A stretch of DNA of 64,000 nt, taken from the NCBI GenBank assembly GCA_016795035.1, contig JAEUIT010000018.1, positions 31,197 through 95,196 of the forward strand. The letters are read 5' to 3'. The position numbers and the translations under genes were made by a program. Origin of the DNA: Phycisphaerae bacterium (GTDB lineage Bacteria; Planctomycetota; Phycisphaerae; Phycisphaerales; SM1A02). This document shows positions 16,355 through 24,825 of this stretch, one piece after another. Numbering within the stretch: position 1 is the first letter of the stretch; every line of letters begins with the position of its first letter. The notes under the pieces are model-generated. The model was given only the letters and a program-made list of their open reading frames with translations. It was not told where the DNA came from and searched no databases.

Positions 16355-18579
16355 CGCGTCGCTCGCTCGCCATCCTTCTTCTCGCCGTTGCAGCCTTGCC
16401 GTCGCCGGCGCGCGCGGCGCCTCCCGACCTGCGCGAGCTCGATGCGATCGTCCTCGACGCGTCACGCTCCCCTCCCGAACGCCGTGCGGCACTCGAGCGC
16501 GCCATCGCGGAACGACGGGCGAGGCTGCCGTCGGCGAAGCCCTCGGAACGCGACGCGCTCGCGCTCGACTTGGCGGAGTCGCTGATCCTGGTGCGGCCGT
16601 CGCTCGACGGAACCGACCACTTTGCGGCCGTGGGGCTGCTCGAGGCCCGCGACTTCGCCCGCGTGCAGCAGAGCGTGCTCGAGGCGGAGAAGCTGCTCGA
16701 CGGCGTTCCGGACTCGCCGCGCATGCGCGTCCTCCGCGCGATCGCCGGCGCGCGGAGGATCGACCTCGCGCTCGGCGACGGCGTCGCGGCGTCGCCCGCG
16801 CCGCTGACGGGCCTCTCGTCGCCCACGCGCGAGATCGTCATGATCGCGAACGCGCGGCTTCTTCTCGCGTCGCAGCCCGCAGCGGCGCAGGCGACGCTCG
16901 ACGAGGTGGTGACCACGGCGGGCGTGCCCTCGGCCGTCGCGCTGACCGCCCGTCTCCTCGGTCCGCTCGGTGCGGCGGAGCGCGGCGATGCGGCGTCCCT
17001 CTCCGCGTTGCAGGCGATCGCCGCTGGAACGTCGCGCAATGCGATCGCCGAGCGGCTCCTGGTGGGCGACGCCCTCGCCCGCGCCGCACGCCATTTGCAC
17101 CGGGCGCCTGACGAGGCCGTCGCCGCGTGGTCGGAGCTCCTGCGCTCCGTTGCCCGCGAGGATGCCGCGAGCGCTCGCGCCGCCGTGATCGAACGGGTCC
17201 AGACGATCGTCGATCCCGCGTCGGTCGACGCGTCCACCGCCGCACCGCTCGTGTTGGCGGCCGTGATCCGCGACGTCGCCAAGCGCGATCTCGCCGGCGT
17301 GGTCGCGGCGCTCGACCGCATGCTGCGCGACGAGGAGATCGCGGGGCTCGGCGCGCTCGCGCCGCTCCTCGCCTTCGAGCGCGCCCGCCTTCTCGCCCTT
17401 GCGGGCGACTACCGCGAGGCGGCACAGAAGTTCCGCACGCTCGCGTTCGAGCGATCCGACGATCCCGTGGCCTCCGAGGCGATCGACCTCGCGATGGAAC
17501 TCCTCTTCGAGCTGTCGCTGTCGCCGTCGACGACCGAGGCGCAGAAGGCCGACGCCGCGACCGCGATGACCGAGGCGATCGCGAAGTTCTACGACCATCC
17601 GAAGCGCGACCGTTGGCGCGTGCATCTCGGCAACGTGGAGCTTGACCGCGGCCGATTGGCGGCGGCGCGCACCGCGTTCGCGGCCTCGCCAAGCGAGAGC
17701 GCTCGCGAAGGCCTCGCGCTCGCGTGGCTCCTCACCGCGCTCGGTGCCCGCGGCGAGGCGGAGGTGGCCGCGTCGCTGCGCGAGTCCGACGCCGCGATGC
17801 CGGCTCCGGCTGCAACGCCGAGTGCACGGCGACTGCTGCTCGAAGGGCTTCGGGCCCGAGCCACAGGCGACAACGGGACTGCGGCCGCGCGCATCGACGC
17901 CGCACTTGCGGACCCGTCGCTGCTCACGGGCGACGTGCGCGTCGGCTTCCGGGAGCTTCTCTCGTCGCAGCGCCGCGCAAGCGCGCCGCCCGCGCTCACG
18001 CCCGGCGCCGCCGCCGCGGCGGAACGGATGCCCACCCTGGCGCGCGACGCGATCGTCGCCGAGCTTGAAACGTCGTTCGCGCGCTCCGCGGAGATCAGCG
18101 AGGCGACGGCGGCTGTCGAAGCCACCTCACTGCGCACGCTGTTGCCGCCCCCGCCGCGCGTGCTCGCCACGATGACGCCGGCGCAGCGCGCGCTCGTGGC
18201 CACGGCGCTTCTCGCGGATCGGCGACGCACCGAGGCCGCCGCGATCACAGGCCCTCTTCTCGCCGAAAGCCAGGATCCCGCGACGATGCTGCTGCACGCC
18301 CGCGCGGTCGAGGAGTCGCAGCCGCGCGAGGCATTCGACCTCTACCGCGCGATCGTGCAGCGCGCCGAGCCGCAGTCGTCGGCGTGGTGGAACGGACAGG
18401 TCGGCGAGCTGCGGCTTCGCTTCGCCACGCCGTCCGCAGAGACCGCAGAACTCGTGATCGCCCGCGTCAATCGGCTGCGGCAAACGGATCCCGACCTTGG
18501 CGGCGAGCGCACCCGTGCCGCGCTCGAAGGGCTCGCGGAGTCGGCGCACGCGGAGCTTCGCAAGGCCACGGCGCGATGA
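16351..18579 (+). CDS. Large exported TPR-like protein (module C)
   Basis: The protein has 742 residues and a TTG start overlapping the ExbD stop. A signal peptide (about 1-24, ending ARAAP) is followed by a long Ala-rich all-helical body with TPR-like repeats, for example LLAFERARLLALAGDYREAAQKF near residue 345 and similar helix pairs to the end. No catalytic motif is seen. It is the only periplasmic partner encoded with this ExbB/ExbD/ExbD set, so it may be the load-side component or a scaffold; this is inference. Its stop overlaps dinB by four bases, an unexpected neighbour functionally. Confidence 0.7.
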   Translation: MTRRSLAILLLAVAALPSPARAAPPDLRELDAIVLDASRSPPERRAALERAIAERRARLPSAKPSERDALALDLAESLILVRPSLDGTDHFAAVGLLEARDFARVQQSVLEAEKLLDGVPDSPRMRVLRAIAGARRIDLALGDGVAASPAPLTGLSSPTREIVMIANARLLLASQPAAAQATLDEVVTTAGVPSAVALTARLLGPLGAAERGDAASLSALQAIAAGTSRNAIAERLLVGDALARAARHLHRAPDEAVAAWSELLRSVAREDAASARAAVIERVQTIVDPASVDASTAAPLVLAAVIRDVAKRDLAGVVAALDRMLRDEEIAGLGALAPLLAFERARLLALAGDYREAAQKFRTLAFERSDDPVASEAIDLAMELLFELSLSPSTTEAQKADAATAMTEAIAKFYDHPKRDRWRVHLGNVELDRGRLAAARTAFAASPSESAREGLALAWLLTALGARGEAEVAASLRESDAAMPAPAATPSARRLLLEGLRARATGDNGTAAARIDAALADPSLLTGDVRVGFRELLSSQRRASAPPALTPGAAAAAERMPTLARDAIVAELETSFARSAEISEATAAVEATSLRTLLPPPPRVLATMTPAQRALVATALLADRRRTEAAAITGPLLAESQDPATMLLHARAVEESQPREAFDLYRAIVQRAEPQSSAWWNGQVGELRLRFATPSAETAELVIARVNRLRQTDPDLGGERTRAALEGLAESAHAELRKATAR

Positions 18580-19775
18580 CGGGCGACGCAACGACGAGCA
18601 CGCGCGGCTGGCCGCGCACGATCCTGCACGTTGACATGGACGCGTTCTACGCCTCGGTCGAACAGCGCGACAACCCCGAGCTGCGCGGCAAGCCGGTGCT
18701 CGTGGGCGGGCGCGGTCGACGCGGCGTCGTCGGCGCCGCGTCGTACGAGGCGCGACGGTTCGGCTGCCGCTCCGCGATGCCGACGGGCCAGGCGCTCGCG
18801 CTCTGCCCGCACGCCATCGTGGTGCGCCCGCGCTTCGAGCGCTATCGCGCGGACAGCGACGCGCTGATGGCGATCCTCGAGCGCTTCTCGCCGCTCGTGC
18901 AGCCGATCTCGCTCGACGAGGCGTTCGTCGACGTCACCGGCTCCGAGCGGCTTCTCGGCGACGGCGTGGCGATCGCCCGCGACATTCGCCGGCTCGTGCG
19001 CGCGGAGCTCTCGCTCACCTGCTCCGTCGGCGTGGCGCCGAACAAGTTCGTGGCGAAGCTCGCGAGCGACCTGGAGAAGCCCGACGGCCTCACGGTGCTT
19101 CCGCCCGTGGGGCTTGCGGCCCGCCTTGCCCCGCTCGCGCTCGAGCGCATGTGGGGCGTTGGCCCGGTGGCTGCGGAGGCGCTCCACCGGTTCGGCTTCC
19201 GCACCTTCGGTGACGTGCAGCGGGCGAACCGCGACGACTTCGTCTCGATCTTCGGCGACTCGGGCGAGCACTGGTACGAGCTCAGTTTCGGCCGTGACGA
19301 TCGGCCGGTCACGATCGAGCGCACGGCCGCGAGCGTCGGACACGAGCAGACGTTCGGCGAGGATCTCCGCGTTGCAGCCGAGGTCGAGCGGCATCTCCTC
19401 GCGCAGGCCGAAGACGTGGCGATTCGGCTCCGGCGCAAGGAATTGAAGGCGACACGCCTGACGGTGAAGATCCGCTTCGGCGACTTCAAGACGATCAGCC
19501 GCTCGACGACGCTCGACAGCGCGACCGACCGCACCGATGTCCTCTGCGACGCGGCGCGAAAACTCTTTCGGGCATGGGCCGCAAACGGCTTCCGCCCGGT
19601 GCGCCTCATCGGCTGCACGGCCGGCGGACTCGTCGAAGGTCCGAGCCAGTTGGGGCTCTTCGACGTCGACCGCTCGGAGAAGCAGCGTGCGGTCGATCAC
19701 GCGACCGACCTCATCCGCGCCAAGTTCGGCAAGGGATCGATCGGTCGCGCCGGACGACCCGATGCGGACGAGTGA
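18576..19775 (+). CDS. dinB: DNA polymerase IV (Y family)
   Basis: The protein has 399 residues; ATG overlaps the previous stop. The Y-family catalytic core is intact: ILHVDMDAFYASVE at 16-29 (D20 metal ligand, F24/Y25 steric-gate region) and SLDEAFVDVTG with D114/E115. A thumb with helix-hairpin-helix features (MWGVGPVAAEALHRFGF, about 191-207) and a little-finger domain to about 385 follow. It performs low-fidelity synthesis past damaged bases. No LexA-type box is visible before it, and it seems to be transcribed with the module C genes. Confidence 0.93.
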   Translation: MTGDATTSTRGWPRTILHVDMDAFYASVEQRDNPELRGKPVLVGGRGRRGVVGAASYEARRFGCRSAMPTGQALALCPHAIVVRPRFERYRADSDALMAILERFSPLVQPISLDEAFVDVTGSERLLGDGVAIARDIRRLVRAELSLTCSVGVAPNKFVAKLASDLEKPDGLTVLPPVGLAARLAPLALERMWGVGPVAAEALHRFGFRTFGDVQRANRDDFVSIFGDSGEHWYELSFGRDDRPVTIERTAASVGHEQTFGEDLRVAAEVERHLLAQAEDVAIRLRRKELKATRLTVKIRFGDFKTISRSTTLDSATDRTDVLCDAARKLFRAWAANGFRPVRLIGCTAGGLVEGPSQLGLFDVDRSEKQRAVDHATDLIRAKFGKGSIGRAGRPDADE

Positions 19776-19797
19776 GCGGCGCCGCTACGCTCCCGGA

Positions 19798-20109
19798 ATG
19801 GTCGACCCGTTGAGCCCCGTGCTTGCCGACACCGCGGCGCAGATCGCCGGCTGGATTCCCGCCGTCGTCTTTCCGCTGGCGGGGGCGGTGCAGCTCGTTG
19901 CGATCCTGCGGGCCCGCAGCGCACGCGGCGTGTCGATCGTGAGCTGGATGATGTTCGCCGTGGCGAACGTGTGCCTCTTCATCTATCTCGGCCGCTACAC
20001 CGAACCGCAGGCGATCCTCTCCGGTCTCGGCACCGCGGCGCTCAACGTTGCAGTCGTCGTTGCAGCGTTCGTCTACCGCTCGCGCGACGCGCAGGCGGCA
20101 AAACAATGA
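19798..20109 (+). CDS. PQ-loop/SemiSWEET-like small membrane protein
   Basis: The protein has 103 residues with three hydrophobic segments (about 17-35, 47-65 and 72-93), the size and layout of a SemiSWEET half-transporter. The region VQLVAILRARSARGVSIVSW resembles the PQ-loop repeat, but the Pro of PQ is replaced by Val. SemiSWEETs form dimers that move small sugars; the substrate here is unknown. It follows dinB by 22 bases. Two copies of the CGTTGCAG octamer lie 12 bases apart inside the gene (20046 and 20058). Confidence 0.65.
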   Translation: MVDPLSPVLADTAAQIAGWIPAVVFPLAGAVQLVAILRARSARGVSIVSWMMFAVANVCLFIYLGRYTEPQAILSGLGTAALNVAVVVAAFVYRSRDAQAAKQ

Positions 20110-20146
20110 CGCCTGCCGGCGGAAGCAAGGACCGCCGGCAGGCGTC
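20108..20146. terminator. Strong hairpin between convergent genes
   Basis: A 15-base perfect inverted repeat (20108-20122 with 20132-20146) has a 9-base loop and begins in the stop codon of the PQ-loop gene. Read on the minus strand it is followed by a T-rich stretch (complement of AAAACAAT), so it could terminate the leftward sigma/partner operon as well as the rightward genes. Confidence 0.65.
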
Positions 20147-20203
20147 TGGCTCCGCAACGGCATTGCTCCCCGTCGCGGCGCCCACACACGGATCATGTGG
20201 CGC

Positions 20204-21469
20204 CTACGACCCAGTCGTCGTTGCAGGCGCGTTGTCGTCGTTCATGTGATCGTCGGGAGAGAACCAGCTGTCGGTGAAAGGTGGCGTCTCGACGCGCTCG
20301 ATGACGAAGAGTCGCGGCGGTCCGAAGCGCTTTCCGGGCGGCGGCATGCCGCCACCGAACCCTAGCCGCGGGCGGAGACGACCGTCGCACTCCGGCGGCG
20401 GCGGACCGTCGGGGCCGTGGCCCTCGCCGCGGCCCATGCCACGGGGTTCGCCGCGGGGGCCGTCGCGCCCGTCGCCGCGGGGCTCGCCTCGACCGCCGCC
20501 GCGCGGGCCGTCGCGACCTTGCCCGCGCTCGGCGAGCATCGGGGGCGGCATGCCCGGGCGCTCGTCGGGCGGCGCGGCCAACGACTTCGGCGTGCCGTCG
20601 CGCGGGCCATCCTGGCGGAGCCGGTCCTGCCAACGGCGCTTCATCTCCTGCTGCGACTCCGGCGACCAGCGCATCTCGAGCCGCTCGACGAGATTCGTCG
20701 TGCGATCGATGAAGACGTCGATCTGGTCGGCGGCGGGACCGCCGCCTTGCTTCCTCTTGCCGACGATGTGCTCGAGCGACGGAACCTGCGGATCGGGCTC
20801 GCCCTTCGTCAGCGTGTAGCGCTTCGCGAGCGCTTCGAGGATCACGTCGATCGAGTCGGCGAAGATCGACTGCTCGTTCGCGGTCATCCAGCGCGGCCAT
20901 GCACCGCGCGGGAGGTCGCGGTCGATGCGCCCGTCGGGGCGCAGCGCCCACTCGCCCTCGGCGTCGCGGCCCGCCGTGATGATGTGACCGTCCGGCGTCT
21001 GCGCCTGCAACAGAAGCATGTTCGGCGCGCGGGTGTCGATCGTGGCTTCCGCGACCGACGGCACTTCGCCGTCGCCTTCGCGGACGATCCGAACTTCGTA
21101 GCGCTGGTCGCCCGGACTGCGCGAGGCCTTGATGGCCGAGGCAATCGCGGCTTCGGCGACCGCCGTGTTCTCGAGCGGGAAGCGCTCGTAGAGGAAGAGC
21201 ATCGCGACGATCGTGACCGCAGCGGCTGCGGCGGCGATGGCGCGCCACTGGATGCGCCATCGCGAGATCGGGATCGGGGCAGGGGCGAGCGTGTCCATCA
21301 CACGGCGCACGCGCCGTTCCGTCGCGCCGCTCGTATTGTCTTCGAGCGCGCCGAGGAGCCCATGCGCGAAGAGCTCGGCTGCAACGCGGTCGGGCGCCGA
21401 CTCGGCTGGCTGGATCATGCGCGGCGTTTCGTCGGCGCCGTCAGGCTGTTCGTGTCGAGCGTCCGTCAT
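20204..21469 (-). CDS. Membrane-anchored sigma-factor partner (anti-sigma-like) with Gly/Arg/Pro-rich tail
   Basis: The protein has 421 residues; its start overlaps the ECF sigma stop by four bases. A cytoplasmic N-terminus (1-70), one membrane helix (about 77-97) and a periplasmic part follow. The periplasmic domain (about 105-285) has beta-rich stretches and a LolA/outer-membrane-lipoprotein-sorting-like feel (YEVRIVREGDGEV; QIDVFIDRTTNLVERLEMRW). The tail (about 305-400) is very rich in Gly, Arg, Pro and Asp with repeated GRGEPRG and DGPRG units. Position next to the sigma factor suggests an anti-sigma role, but no zinc-binding HxxxCxxC motif is visible, so this is inferred from context. 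Confidence 0.65.
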   Translation of the reverse strand: MTDARHEQPDGADETPRMIQPAESAPDRVAAELFAHGLLGALEDNTSGATERRVRRVMDTLAPAPIPISRWRIQWRAIAAAAAAVTIVAMLFLYERFPLENTAVAEAAIASAIKASRSPGDQRYEVRIVREGDGEVPSVAEATIDTRAPNMLLLQAQTPDGHIITAGRDAEGEWALRPDGRIDRDLPRGAWPRWMTANEQSIFADSIDVILEALAKRYTLTKGEPDPQVPSLEHIVGKRKQGGGPAADQIDVFIDRTTNLVERLEMRWSPESQQEMKRRWQDRLRQDGPRDGTPKSLAAPPDERPGMPPPMLAERGQGRDGPRGGGRGEPRGDGRDGPRGEPRGMGRGEGHGPDGPPPPECDGRLRPRLGFGGGMPPPGKRFGPPRLFVIERVETPPFTDSWFSPDDHMNDDNAPATTTGS

Positions 21470-22026
21470 ACCGCACCTCTCTCCGTTTCAGGCTGCATGT
21501 GGGCATCGCTCGACTCGATGCAGTCGGCGAGCGCCAATCGCGCCCGCTGCACTCGCTTCTTCACCGCCTCTTCGCTGGCGCTCACCGCTTTCGCGATCTC
21601 TCCGAGCATCAGGCCGCGGGCATAGCCCAAGTCGACCACCTCCCGAAGAAGCGCCGGCAGACGCTGGATGCACTCCCGCATCCGTTCAAGCCGTTCGGGG
21701 AACGAGTCGCCCGGCTTGACGAATCGGTCGTACCTGCGGTCGAGTTCGGCGAGCACCGTCGGATCCGTCGCGTGCGGACGGGAGGCGGACTGCCGCATGT
21801 GGTTCAAGGCCAAGTTTCGGGCGATCCCGCGAAGCCACGGTCCGAACGGCCTGGTGCGGTCGTATTCGGAAAGGCGGCGCCACGCGATCATCATGGCTTC
21901 CTGGAAGAGGTCGTCGACCGACGGACCGCCCCCGATCAGGCTCCGCAGGTACGCACTCAGCATGGTCGAGTGCTCGCGGACCAGGATCTCGAAGACGGCG
22001 GCGGCGGTTGGCTCGTTCTGTGGCAT
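21466..22026 (-). CDS. ECF RNA polymerase sigma factor
   Basis: The protein has 186 residues; ATG at 22026 is chosen because upstream residues are Arg/Trp-rich and unlike the family. Region 2 (about 15-85) contains VDDLFQEAMMIAWRRL and PWLRGIARNLALNHMR. Region 4 (about 115-175) contains LREVVDLGYARGLMLGEIA and SEEAVKKRVQRARLAL. It resembles the Rhodopirellula/Verrucomicrobium group of ECF factors. The next gene, overlapping by four bases, encodes a membrane protein that may hold it inactive. Regulon unknown. Confidence 0.88.
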   Translation of the reverse strand: MPQNEPTAAAVFEILVREHSTMLSAYLRSLIGGGPSVDDLFQEAMMIAWRRLSEYDRTRPFGPWLRGIARNLALNHMRQSASRPHATDPTVLAELDRRYDRFVKPGDSFPERLERMRECIQRLPALLREVVDLGYARGLMLGEIAKAVSASEEAVKKRVQRARLALADCIESSDAHMQPETERGAV

Positions 22027-22205
22027 CGTGAGACCGAGAATGGCGAAGGCCGAGAATGGTCGGGACGGACTTGTCGGCGACGGTCGCCCCCACCACCAAC
22101 GGCATCGCACCGTCCAGACTTCGATTGTGAAGGCTAGGAACGAACGGGACAGCCGACTCCGAAGACGGACGCTCGTCGTCAAAGTCGCCGGACTTCAGGG
22201 ACGTT

Positions 22206-23222
22206 TCAGCGAGGCGTCGACCGACCGTCCGTGACCGGGGCGACCGGGGTCCACCGGAAGACGGTCGCAGGGTCGGGCTCCGCCTTCAGCTTGCCCAGCT
22301 CGCGCAGTTGGGCCGCGATGGCCCCCCAACGCTCGGCCGTCATCGCCCCGAGGCCGAGTCGCTCGGTGTCGGCGCTCTGGAGGAGCGCGGCCTGTTTCGC
22401 GGCCGCGAGATCCATCGCCTCCTTGGTCATGCTTGGGTTGAGGGCCGCCATGCGCTCGTTGGTCGGGCCGGGGTTCGCGAGATAGCTCTTCCATCCGCGG
22501 CTCAGCGCGCGGGCAAGCTTGTCGACGAGCTCCGGCTTGTCGCGCACGAGCTCCGCGCGAGCTGCAACGACGACGTTGTACGGGTCGTAGCCGCTCGTGC
22601 TCGACGTGAAGACGCGGGTCGGGATCTTCTGCAGCTCGAGCGTGACCGGTTCCGCGAAGACGAAGCACTGCTGCGCGAGCGCGGGGTTCGCGGCGAACTG
22701 GGCCACGCTGCCGCCGTGCGCCACGAACTTCAGCCGCTCGCCGCCGAACCGGCGGTTCAGCATCGCGACGAACGGAAGGTTCGTCTCGCAGGCGACGGTG
22801 GCGTCGGACTTCCAGAGTTCCTCGATCGTCTTGTACGGGCTCGCCTCGTGCACCATGATCCCCATCGGGTCGCTCTGGAAGCTCGCGAAGACCGCGACGA
22901 GCTCGCCCTTCGCGTCGCGCAGCGTGAGCACCTGGTCGCCGCCGACGACGGCGAAGTCGACCTGTCCGCTGGCCGCAAGCTGCGGCGCCGCGATGCCCGG
23001 TCCGCCCTTCAGAAGCTCGACCTCGAGGCCTTCGTCCTTGAAGAACCCTTCGCGCTCCGCGGCGTAGATGCCGCCGAACTCCGGCTCGGGAACCCAGTTG
23101 AGCTGGAGCCGCACGCGCTCGCTCCCCGTTGCAGGCGCGGAGGCAGGCGTGGACGACGACGGCGTACCCGAACCGCACGCGACGAGCGCGACTGCGGCGA
23201 TGCATGCGAAGAGGTGGCGCAT
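22206..23222 (-). CDS. NMT1/ThiY-like ABC transporter substrate-binding lipoprotein
   Basis: The protein has 338 residues; ATG at 23222. The signal peptide has a lipobox LVAC with acylated Cys16, then a Ser/Pro/Ala linker. The mature part has LNWVPEPEFGGIYAA near the start and EGLEVELLKGGPG, the hallmark of the NMT1/THI5-like family that includes ThiY (thiamine precursor binding) and SsuA/TauA relatives. The ATPase and permease genes lie upstream in the same direction. The substrate is probably a thiamine precursor or another small heterocycle or organosulfur compound; the family does not decide it. Confidence 0.83.
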   Translation of the reverse strand: MRHLFACIAAVALVACGSGTPSSSTPASAPATGSERVRLQLNWVPEPEFGGIYAAEREGFFKDEGLEVELLKGGPGIAAPQLAASGQVDFAVVGGDQVLTLRDAKGELVAVFASFQSDPMGIMVHEASPYKTIEELWKSDATVACETNLPFVAMLNRRFGGERLKFVAHGGSVAQFAANPALAQQCFVFAEPVTLELQKIPTRVFTSSTSGYDPYNVVVAARAELVRDKPELVDKLARALSRGWKSYLANPGPTNERMAALNPSMTKEAMDLAAAKQAALLQSADTERLGLGAMTAERWGAIAAQLRELGKLKAEPDPATVFRWTPVAPVTDGRSTPR

Positions 23223-23265
23223 GCGTGCGATCGTACGACGAGGTCGCGTCGGATGCGGCGTGACG

Positions 23266-24039
23266 CTATCGCGGCAGGTATCGGGCAAGCGCGAGGGAGG
23301 AGACGAGGCTCACGAGCGCGTAGATCGTGAAGCCGACGACCGCCGCAAGCGCGACGGCCGCGAACACTGTGTCGGTGTGGAACTCGCGCAGGTTGGTCAC
23401 GATCACCATGCCGAGCGGCGCGACGTCGCCGCCGAACCCCGCCACGAACTCGCCGACGATCGCCCCGATCGTGGCGAGGCCGGCAGCAACGCGGAGACCG
23501 GTCACGACCGACGGCACCGCGGCCGGGAGTTCGAGGCGCGTCCAGCGCTGCCAGCGCGAGGCGTTGTAGAGCCGGAAGAGCTCGCGCGCGAGCGGATCCG
23601 CCGAGCGCAAACCGCTCACCGTGCTCGCGATCACCGGAAACACCGCTACGACCGCGCTCGACGCGATCACCGCCGGCGCGCCGTTCCCGAGCCAGATCGC
23701 GAGAAGCGGCGCGATCGCGACGAGCGGCACCATCTGGAAGAGCAGCGTGAGCGGATACACGCCGCGCTCGAGCCAGCGCGACAGCGTGAGCACGCTGCCT
23801 AACGCAATGCCCATGACGGCCGCGATCGCGAAGCCCGCGACGGTGGCGCCGGCGGTGCGCAGCGTCGCGAGCGCGAGCGGTCCACGACCTTCCCAGAGCG
23901 CGGCGGCGACCTGGCGCGGCGACGGCAGGAGGTACTCGGGGATCGCGAAGGCGCGGACGGCGACCTCCCACAGGACGAGGAGCGCGACGACCGTGATCGA
24001 CGGCGCCAGCACGTCGCGCCAGCCGATGCGCGAGCTCAC
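23266..24039 (-). CDS. ABC transporter permease (ThiX/SsuC-like)
   Basis: The protein has 257 residues. GTG at 24039 forms a GTGA overlap with the ATPase stop and has GGGAG seven bases before it; an ATG at 24054 is the alternative. About six membrane helices span residues 8-250. The EAA-type loop that docks on the ATPase lies near residues 160-190 (DPLARELFRLYNASRWQRWT, then LELPAAVPSVVTGLR). It belongs to the BPD_transp_1 permeases of nitrate/sulfonate/taurine/thiamine-precursor importers. A 43-base gap leads to the binding-protein gene. Confidence 0.85.
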   Translation of the reverse strand: MSSRIGWRDVLAPSITVVALLVLWEVAVRAFAIPEYLLPSPRQVAAALWEGRGPLALATLRTAGATVAGFAIAAVMGIALGSVLTLSRWLERGVYPLTLLFQMVPLVAIAPLLAIWLGNGAPAVIASSAVVAVFPVIASTVSGLRSADPLARELFRLYNASRWQRWTRLELPAAVPSVVTGLRVAAGLATIGAIVGEFVAGFGGDVAPLGMVIVTNLREFHTDTVFAAVALAAVVGFTIYALVSLVSSLALARYLPR

Positions 24040-24803
24040 GCCGCGCTCCCGCAAATGGCGCGATGGAGCGCGTCGGAGATGCTGCGCACGTGGGCGTTGA
24101 ACGCGTCGGAGGTGCGTGATGCGTCGTCGCGCGCCGCAAGCGCGACGCGTTCGGTCTTCACGACCCGCGCCGGCCTGGGGGCGAGCACCTCGACGCGATC
24201 CGCGAGGAAGACCGCTTCGGGCAACGAGTGCGTCACGAGAATCGCGGTGAAGCGCTCGCGGCGATGGAGCGCGAGAAGCTCCTCGTCGAGCTCGTAGCGC
24301 GTCACTTCGTCAAGCGCGCCGAACGGCTCGTCGAGGAGGAGCGCCTGCGGCTTCGTCACAATCGCGCGCGCCATGGCGACGCGCATGCGCATGCCGCCCG
24401 AGAGTTCATGCGGCAGGCGCTCCGCGGCGTCGGCCACGCGCATTCGATCGAGCGCCTCGCGGGCTTGCCGCACGCGTTCGGCGGTGGCGACGCCCGCAAG
24501 CTCGAGCGGAAGCGCGACGTTGTCGAGCGCGCTCCGCCACGGCAACAGCCGCGGCTCCTGGAAGCAGAACGAGAGGCCGGCCGCCGAGGCCGCGGTGGCG
24601 GCGCCGTCCGCGCGATAGGCGATCGAGCCTGCGTCGAGCGCCTCGAGGCCCCCGACGGCGCGCAGCAACGTGGTCTTGCCGCACCCCGAAGGCCCGATGA
24701 GCGCGACGAACTCGCCGGCTGCAACGTCGAGCGAGATGCCGTCGAGGACGCGCACCTCTCCGAATCGCTTCGTCGCGTTGCGAATCTCGATCGAGACGCT
24801 CAC
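24036..24803 (-). CDS. ABC transporter ATP-binding protein (ThiZ/SsuB-like)
   Basis: The protein has 255 residues and a GTG start. Walker A GPSGCGKTT is at 37-45; a Q-loop (FCFQEPRLLPW) lies at about 80-90. The signature LSGGMRMRVAMARA is near 134-147, and Walker B with D-loop ALLLDEPFGALD follows. All ATPase motifs are intact. QEPRLLPW is typical of the SsuB/TauB/ThiZ group. It begins 22 bases after the stop of the OprB-type porin, so porin and importer are probably one operon. Confidence 0.9.
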   Translation of the reverse strand: MSVSIEIRNATKRFGEVRVLDGISLDVAAGEFVALIGPSGCGKTTLLRAVGGLEALDAGSIAYRADGAATAASAAGLSFCFQEPRLLPWRSALDNVALPLELAGVATAERVRQAREALDRMRVADAAERLPHELSGGMRMRVAMARAIVTKPQALLLDEPFGALDEVTRYELDEELLALHRRERFTAILVTHSLPEAVFLADRVEVLAPRPARVVKTERVALAARDDASRTSDAFNAHVRSISDALHRAICGSAA

Positions 24804-24825
24804 GCGACGGAGGATACGGGATCCG

